Positions 14,461 through 18,891 of a DNA stretch of 18,891 bases are shown piece after piece. The first letter of the stretch is position 1; each line of letters starts with the position of its first letter. Where the stretch lies: the NCBI GenBank assembly GCA_036266155.1, contig DATANR010000161.1, positions 1 to 18,891 on the forward strand. The letters run 5' to 3'. The notes below the pieces were generated by a model. That model saw only the letters and a program-made list of their open reading frames with translations. It ran no database searches and was not told where the DNA came from. The DNA is from SIAJ01 sp036266155 (GTDB lineage: Bacteria; Planctomycetota; Planctomycetia; Gemmatales; Gemmataceae). The translations under genes and the position numbers were made by a program.

Positions 14461-15180
14461 TCAAGCCTTGGTGAGAGTCGCATATCGTTCCGACACAAAC
14501 TCCCAGTTGATCACCTTGAAGAACGCATCGACGTAGTCGGCCCGCTTGTTCTGGTACTTCAAGTAGTAGGCGTGTTCCCACACATCGATGCCGAGTACCG
14601 GCGTGCCCGATACGTCCATCAGCGTGTTGTCCTGGTTTGGACTGCTGACGATCGTCAACTTGCCGCCCTTCTGCACAACCACCCAAGCCCAGCCGCTGCC
14701 GAATCGCGTCATGGCAGCTTCCTTCAACTGCTTGAGCATCCCCTCAATGTCCTTGAACGCATTGGCCACCGCATCGTTGAACCCGCCCGACGGCTTGCCG
14801 CCCTTGGGTGACATGAGCTGCCAGAAGAGTGAATGGTTGTAATGCCCGCCGCCGTTGTTCTTGACGGCGTTGCGCATCTTCTCGGGCAGCTTGGCGAGAT
14901 TCACGAGTACTTCTTCCACCGGCTTGCTCGCCCATTCGGTGCCGGCCAGTGCTTTGTTCAGATTGTCGACATAGGCCTTGTGATGGCGGTCGTGATGGAT
15001 CTCCATCGTCTTGGCGTCGATGTGCGGCTCGAGCGCGTCGAAGGCGTAAGGCAGCGGCGGCAACGTGAACCCGCCGGACTTTGGCGCCGGATCGTCAGCG
15101 AGAGAGACGGTTGGCAGTGTCAGCAATGCGGCACCAGCTCCAGCGGTGCGGAACAAATCGCGGCGGGACATGGGGGTCAT
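14461..15180 (-). CDS. Tat-exported Mn-type superoxide dismutase
   Basis: Dismutates superoxide to oxygen and hydrogen peroxide. The 239-residue precursor begins MTPMSRRDLFRTAGAGAALL, a twin-arginine signal (SRRDLF at 5-10) with a hydrophobic stretch and a likely cut near SLADD at 26-30. The folded, metal-loaded enzyme is thus predicted to act outside the cytoplasm. Metal ligands are all present: His62 (MEIHHDRHH), His116 (GGHYNHSLFW), Asp199 and His203 (GIDVWEHAYY). Tyr70 matches the active-site Tyr34. The Gly-rich NNGGGHYNH together with Gln183 in PNQD is the MnSOD arrangement rather than the FeSOD one; cambialistic use is possible. AGGAGA at 15189-15194 lies 8 nt before the ATG at 15180, supporting this start over Met4. 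Convergent with rsmH. Confidence 0.92.
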   Translation of the reverse strand: MTPMSRRDLFRTAGAGAALLTLPTVSLADDPAPKSGGFTLPPLPYAFDALEPHIDAKTMEIHHDRHHKAYVDNLNKALAGTEWASKPVEEVLVNLAKLPEKMRNAVKNNGGGHYNHSLFWQLMSPKGGKPSGGFNDAVANAFKDIEGMLKQLKEAAMTRFGSGWAWVVVQKGGKLTIVSSPNQDNTLMDVSGTPVLGIDVWEHAYYLKYQNKRADYVDAFFKVINWEFVSERYATLTKA

Positions 15181-15524
15181 CGAGAGATTCTCCTGGTGGG
15201 AAGCGGGCGCGGCCCGGCGTCAACATACTAAGCGGCCGCGCGTTACACGGACAGGAAGTTTCCGCGATGATGTGCAAACCGAGCTGCGCCGGCGCCGCCT
15301 GCCACGAGCGCGTCCGGAGACATCAAGAACTCAGAGATGGCCCTGAGAGATGGCCAAACACATACCGGGGTTGGCCATCTCTCCCTCAGAAAGCCGCCAC
15401 TAATTGCTTAATTGGTAAAGAGATGTGACGAAAACCCGAATCATCAATTCTAGCGCCAGGAACTCCCAGTATTGGTTGTTTCAATGGTTTTGGTGCGCGG
15501 GGCCGTAATGAAATGCAAAGGAAG
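15181..15524. other. 344-bp intergenic region between dismutase and acyl-CoA dehydrogenase genes
   Basis: No gene seen. It holds the dismutase Shine-Dalgarno (15189-15194), presumably its promoter (no strong consensus found), and an inverted repeat at 15345-15383. The stretch 15390-15510 is visibly more AT-rich than the genes around it. Confidence 0.5.
15345..15383. repeat. 13-bp perfect inverted repeat, possible transcript-end hairpin
   Basis: GAGAGATGGCCAA and TTGGCCATCTCTC flank a 13-nt loop. A partial direct repeat (AGAGATGGCC at 15333-15342) precedes the left arm. It lies about 140 nt past the acyl-CoA dehydrogenase stop. There is no T-run, so its role is uncertain. Confidence 0.5.
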
Positions 15525-16709
15525 TCACTTGAACGCCTCATAGTCCTTGCCCAGAACGTTCGCCGCGATCTTGAGCTTAAGAATCTCGTCGGTCCCCTCG
15601 TAAATGCGGCAAACGCGGACGTCCATGAGGTGCCGGCCGACGCGATAAAGCGTTGACCAGCCGCGACCGCCGAAGACTTGAACCGCCCGGTCGGCCGCGT
15701 CCCATGCGGCATTCGACGCGAAATATTTGGCCTGTGCCGCCAACACATCCGCACGACGGGCTGCTTCGCGATCCGTGGGATTGGCTGTTGCCGCGTCCTT
15801 GGCCTCAGCGGCTTTCATGACGACGGCGTCCGTCGACACCCGATGAATCTCGATCGCGGCGATGTGGTCCTGAACCAGCTGATGTTTGGCGATTGGCTTG
15901 CCGTGCTGATGCCGTTCCTTTGCGTAGGCCACGACCTCATCGAGACAATCTTCGATGACGCCCAAGCATCCCGCCGCCACGCTGAGCCGGCCGCTGACGA
16001 GCGTGCCCATCGCGATCCGGAAGCCATCGCCCTCGGGGCCAAGCATGTTTTCGATTGGCACTTCAGCGTCGCGCAATTCAAACATCGCCGTGTTGGCGGC
16101 GAACATACCCATCTTCGCCGTTAGCGTCTCGGCGACAAAGCCCGGCTGGTGCGTATCGACGATGAAGGCCGATACGCGCCGCGGGCCATGCTCCGGCGCG
16201 TTGGCGGGGTACGCGAAGCAGACGACGGCGTCGGCAATGCCGCCGTTGGAGATCAGGTACTTGGTTCCGTTGAGTACGTACTTGTCGCCACGCCGCTCGA
16301 ACGTCGTCGTCATCTCGAGCGGGTTGCTGCCGGCATCCGGCTCGGTGAGGCCGAAGGCGAGGATCTTCTCGCCGCGACATGCCGCGGGAAGATAGCGACT
16401 CTTTTGATCAGCCGTGCCCCAGGTGAGAATCGGATAGGCCCCGATGGAAACGTGGCCCGAGAAGAACGTGCGGACGCCGGTGCCTTCGCGGCCAATGCGC
16501 GCCAACGCCTTCAGATAGGTGACCGCATCCGCGCCGCGGCCGCCATACTCCCCTGGCGTTACCATGCCGAGAATGTCGAACTTCTTGCCGAGCGGGACAA
16601 CCTGATCGTTGAATCGGTGCTCGATGTAGCACAATTCCTCGTGCGGGCGGATTTCTTGGCAAAAGCCATCCACGTCGGCGAGCAGTTTTTCCCGGTCGGC
16701 TGTGTTCAT
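15525..16709 (-). CDS. Acyl-CoA dehydrogenase family flavoprotein
   Basis: FAD enzyme of 394 residues, the usual size, that would introduce an α,β double bond into an acyl-CoA and pass electrons to ETF; cytosolic. The three-domain order is present: N-terminal helical domain (PGEYGGRGAD at 52-61), β-domain with LTEPDAGSN at 121-129 and NGTKYLISNGG at 147-157, and C-terminal helices with QVFGGRGW at 344-351 and RIYEGTDEI at 368-376. Glu371 in YEGT is at the position of the catalytic base of short-chain-type dehydrogenases. Acyl chain preference cannot be read. AGGA lies several nt before the ATG at 16709. It stands alone, with no ETF or thiolase gene beside it. Upstream is a 247-bp divergent region with a 30-bp inverted repeat. 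Confidence 0.92.
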   Translation of the reverse strand: MNTADREKLLADVDGFCQEIRPHEELCYIEHRFNDQVVPLGKKFDILGMVTPGEYGGRGADAVTYLKALARIGREGTGVRTFFSGHVSIGAYPILTWGTADQKSRYLPAACRGEKILAFGLTEPDAGSNPLEMTTTFERRGDKYVLNGTKYLISNGGIADAVVCFAYPANAPEHGPRRVSAFIVDTHQPGFVAETLTAKMGMFAANTAMFELRDAEVPIENMLGPEGDGFRIAMGTLVSGRLSVAAGCLGVIEDCLDEVVAYAKERHQHGKPIAKHQLVQDHIAAIEIHRVSTDAVVMKAAEAKDAATANPTDREAARRADVLAAQAKYFASNAAWDAADRAVQVFGGRGWSTLYRVGRHLMDVRVCRIYEGTDEILKLKIAANVLGKDYEAFK

Positions 16710-16761
16710 GAGTCCATCCTGCGGAGTTCGCTGCTATCGGGATGGAGCCTGATTCTCTGGG

Positions 16762-16840
16762 GGATTCGTAGCTGGATTCGTAAGAATTCAGGGTTCGGTC
16801 CGCGAGCGCACTGAATTCTCACGAATCCAGCTACGAATCC
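16762..16840. repeat. Near-perfect 30-bp inverted repeat in a divergent promoter region
   Basis: Arms 16762-16791 and 16811-16840 pair at 29 of 30 positions, around a 19-nt loop. The single difference (A versus G) leaves a C/A mismatch on one strand and a G·U wobble on the other. Each arm itself contains the 9-mer GGATTCGTA twice (the second copy in the right arm altered), spaced by GCT. It lies between two gene starts, so a terminator role is unlikely. A small non-autonomous palindromic element or an operator is more plausible. Confidence 0.8.
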
Positions 16841-16909
16841 TTCCAAGAGGATCTAATTGCGCCCCTGTTATCAATCATTCTACCCCGCGAAACCCGCGTG
16901 GCGTCCGTC

Positions 16910-16918
16910 TGGTAGAAT
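16910..16918 (+). promoter_or_regulatory. Extended -10 promoter candidate for the redoxin–PHM fusion gene
   Basis: TGGTAGAAT fits the extended -10 pattern TGnTATAAT with one mismatch. It would start transcription near 16925, about 32 nt before the ATG, leaving room for the GAGG ribosome binding site. No -35 is seen. Confidence 0.35.
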
Positions 16919-16956
16919 ACTCCGTACCTCCCCGCTCCACCGTCGAGGTTCGTTTC

Positions 16957-18849
16957 ATGCGTCGATTCCGTTTGAGCCTGCTGGCCGGCCTCGCAATCGC
17001 CGGATTCGCCATCGCCGACACGGACGATTCGTCCGACAAGTTGGGCAAGAAAGTCGATCCCGCCCTGATCGATCAGGCCGGTAAGACCGTAGCACTTGCC
17101 AGTGTGAAAGGCGATAAGGCCACTGTGGTGGTCTTCCTGTCGTTCGACTGTCCGAACTCGAACGGCTACACGCCGACGCTCCTTCAACTTCACAAGGACT
17201 TTGCCGACAAGGGCGTGAAGCTCGTCGGCATTAGCGAAACCGATCTGACTTCCGATGAATTGAAAGCCAAGGTCGCCGAATACAAGCTGCCCTTCCCGGT
17301 GTTCGCCGATCCGAAGCAGGCAACCGCCGATGCGTTCAAGGCGAAGATCACACCCGAAGCGTTTGTTCTGGACCACAATTTGGTTTTGCGCTATCGCGGC
17401 CGGATCGACAACATGTTTACCGACCGGCTCAAGCGGAGCCCGGCGGTGACGGACCACGACCTGCGCAACGCGCTGGAGGACTTGGTCGCTGGCAAGGCGA
17501 TCCGAACGCCAGTGACAAAAGCGGTGGGCTGCCCCATCGGCGGTCGCGAAGTCGCGGTGAAGACGCCGACGAGCGTGACCTTCCACAAAGACGTGCAACC
17601 AATTTTGCAGAAGAGCTGTCAGAACTGCCATCGGCCGGGCGAGGTCGGGCCGTTCAGTCTGATGACTTACAAGCAGGCGGTGACGTGGGCCGAGGACATC
17701 AAGGACTACACGGCCAACAAGAAGATGCCGCCCTGGAAGCCAACCGCGGCCACTTACGAGTTTCATGGCGAGCGAAAGCTGACCGACGCCGAAATCAAGA
17801 CCCTCGCCGCGTGGGCCGATGGCGGTACGCCGGAGGGCGACATCAAGGACGCTCCGCCGCCAGCGAAATTCGCCGACGGCTGGTCTCTTGGCAAGCCCGA
17901 CTTGGTGTTGACCACCGACGACGACTTCAATCTCGGGCCGAGCGGCGGCGACAATTTTCGTTGCTACGTGTTGCCGACGAATCTGACCGAGGACAAGTAC
18001 ATCATCGGCTACGAAGTGAAGCCGGGTAACCCGCGGATCGTTCACCACACCCTGAATTACTGGGATCTCAGCGGCAAGGCGCGCGAAATGGAGGCGGACG
18101 CCAAGAAGAAAGCCTCGGCGACCGACCGCGATCGTGGGCCGGGCTACTCGGCGTCGATGGGCGTCGGCTTCTTCCCCGGCAAGTCGCCGCGGCCGGACGT
18201 GCCGTCCATGGGCAACTTCGGCGGCTGGGCACCGGGCTCGGTCTATCGCTTCCTGCCGCAGGGCACGGGGTACTTGCTGCCGAAGGGGGCCGACGTGGTC
18301 CTTCAGGTGCACTACCACCGCGACGGCAAGCCGGAGAAAGATCGCACCAAGATCGGCCTGTACTTCGCGAAGAAGCCGGTTGAGCATCCGTACCAGACGC
18401 TGGTGCTCGGGCCGCGCAACCCGTTGATCGTGATTCCGGCCGACAAGGAGGATTACAAAATCGAGGGTTCGTTCTACCTCCATTCCGATTGCACGATGCA
18501 CTCGGCCATGCCGCACATGCACCTGATCGGCAAGTCGGTGACGATCTCGATGACCCCGCCCGGCGGCACGAAGGTCCCGCTCGTCGGCATCGATGCCTGG
18601 GATTACAACTGGCAGGAAACGTATTGGTTCAAGGAGCCGCTGAAGCTCAGGGCCGGCACGAAGATCGAGATCGAAGCGATCTTCGACAACAGTTCCAAGA
18701 ACCCCAACAACCCGAAGAGCCCGCCGGGAACGGTGTTCTTTGGCGAGCAGACAACGAATGAGATGCTGTTCGGCTTCTTCGGCGTGACGACGGCGGACAA
18801 TGGCCGCGTTCGCCTGGGAGCGAAGCCGCCGGAGGCGGTGAATAAGTAG
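16957..18849 (+). CDS. Secreted redoxin–haem c–PHM-like copper monooxygenase fusion
   Basis: A 630-residue exported protein. Residues 1-20 are a Sec signal (MRRFRLSLLAGLAIAGFAIA). Residues about 30-180 form a thioredoxin-like redoxin domain with a single Cys65 (SFDCPNSNGY) instead of CxxC. Residues about 205-292 carry one haem c site, CQNCH at 221-225, with Met257 (KKMPPW) as possible axial ligand. Residues about 310-620 resemble copper type II ascorbate-dependent monooxygenases. All copper ligands of rat PHM have counterparts: His363-His364 (IVHHTLNY; H107/H108) and His452 (LQVHYH; H172) for CuH, and His520, His522 (PHMHLIGK; H242/H244) and Met603 (TTNEMLFGF; M314) for CuM. The likely reaction is O2-dependent hydroxylation, with the haem supplying electrons; substrate unknown. 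GAGG lies about 9 nt before the ATG. The gene stands alone, divergent from the acyl-CoA dehydrogenase gene. Confidence 0.87.
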   Translation: MRRFRLSLLAGLAIAGFAIADTDDSSDKLGKKVDPALIDQAGKTVALASVKGDKATVVVFLSFDCPNSNGYTPTLLQLHKDFADKGVKLVGISETDLTSDELKAKVAEYKLPFPVFADPKQATADAFKAKITPEAFVLDHNLVLRYRGRIDNMFTDRLKRSPAVTDHDLRNALEDLVAGKAIRTPVTKAVGCPIGGREVAVKTPTSVTFHKDVQPILQKSCQNCHRPGEVGPFSLMTYKQAVTWAEDIKDYTANKKMPPWKPTAATYEFHGERKLTDAEIKTLAAWADGGTPEGDIKDAPPPAKFADGWSLGKPDLVLTTDDDFNLGPSGGDNFRCYVLPTNLTEDKYIIGYEVKPGNPRIVHHTLNYWDLSGKAREMEADAKKKASATDRDRGPGYSASMGVGFFPGKSPRPDVPSMGNFGGWAPGSVYRFLPQGTGYLLPKGADVVLQVHYHRDGKPEKDRTKIGLYFAKKPVEHPYQTLVLGPRNPLIVIPADKEDYKIEGSFYLHSDCTMHSAMPHMHLIGKSVTISMTPPGGTKVPLVGIDAWDYNWQETYWFKEPLKLRAGTKIEIEAIFDNSSKNPNNPKSPPGTVFFGEQTTNEMLFGFFGVTTADNGRVRLGAKPPEAVNK

Positions 18850-18858
18850 GAGCGACAA

Positions 18859-18890
18859 GGCGAGCGGAGCGGCGTAAGCCGCCCGATGAT
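18859..18890 (+). repeat. 32-nt palindromic repeat, copy 3
   Basis: Lies 9 bp past the stop of the redoxin–PHM gene and matches copy 1 at 28 of 32 positions. Here the internal stem is perfect: GCGGC/GCCGC around a GTAA loop. Stem positions 13/22 are G-C here but C-G in copies 1 and 2, a compensatory change. The element may continue beyond the window. Confidence 0.75.
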
Positions 18891-18891
18891 G

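Noticed and set aside
16831..18858. 675-codon minus-strand frame covering the whole redoxin–PHM gene
   Set aside because: The plus strand carries signal peptide, haem and copper motifs; the minus frame is rich in Arg, Val and His, without any domain, as expected for an antisense frame.

Overview
The window reads as chromosomal DNA of a GC-rich planctomycete, most likely of the Gemmata group. This is inference from gene content: a Gfo/Idh/MocA oxidoreductase beside a sugar isomerase/epimerase, a secreted redoxin–haem c–copper monooxygenase fusion, rsmH standing outside any division cluster, and short GC-rich palindromic repeats between genes. No rRNA, tRNA, CRISPR array, transposase or phage gene is visible. 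Twelve complete protein genes are supported, plus one doubtful edge fragment.

Left part (1-2865): two minus-strand genes for sugar metabolism, a sugar phosphate isomerase/epimerase-like TIM barrel and a Gfo/Idh/MocA oxidoreductase, are separated by a palindrome made of two inverted 32-nt repeat copies. A compact endonuclease V homologue diverges from them on the plus strand.

Centre (2866-11165): a 481-bp leader precedes a 2221-codon gene that joins a cellulose synthase (BcsA-type) membrane glycosyltransferase, two PilZ-like domains, one further membrane helix and about 1400 residues of TPR-like repeats. No bcsB, bcsC or bcsZ lies next to it. A strong hairpin terminator separates it from convergent aroC (chorismate synthase), which may be transcribed as a leaderless mRNA.

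Right part (11291-18891): a secreted protein of unknown function abuts an L-threonine aldolase. Then come a small winged-helix regulator with a TTG start, a strong terminator, and rsmH. Convergent to rsmH are a Tat-exported Mn-type superoxide dismutase and, further on, an acyl-CoA dehydrogenase, both on the minus strand. Divergent from the dehydrogenase, across a near-perfect 30-bp inverted repeat, is a secreted protein combining a redoxin domain, a CxxCH haem site and a PHM-like dicopper core. The window ends in a third copy of the 32-nt repeat.

The genes do not form one pathway. The points of most interest are the giant synthase–PilZ–TPR fusion, the redoxin–cytochrome–PHM fusion, and the repeat family, whose copies show compensatory changes in a hairpin stem.
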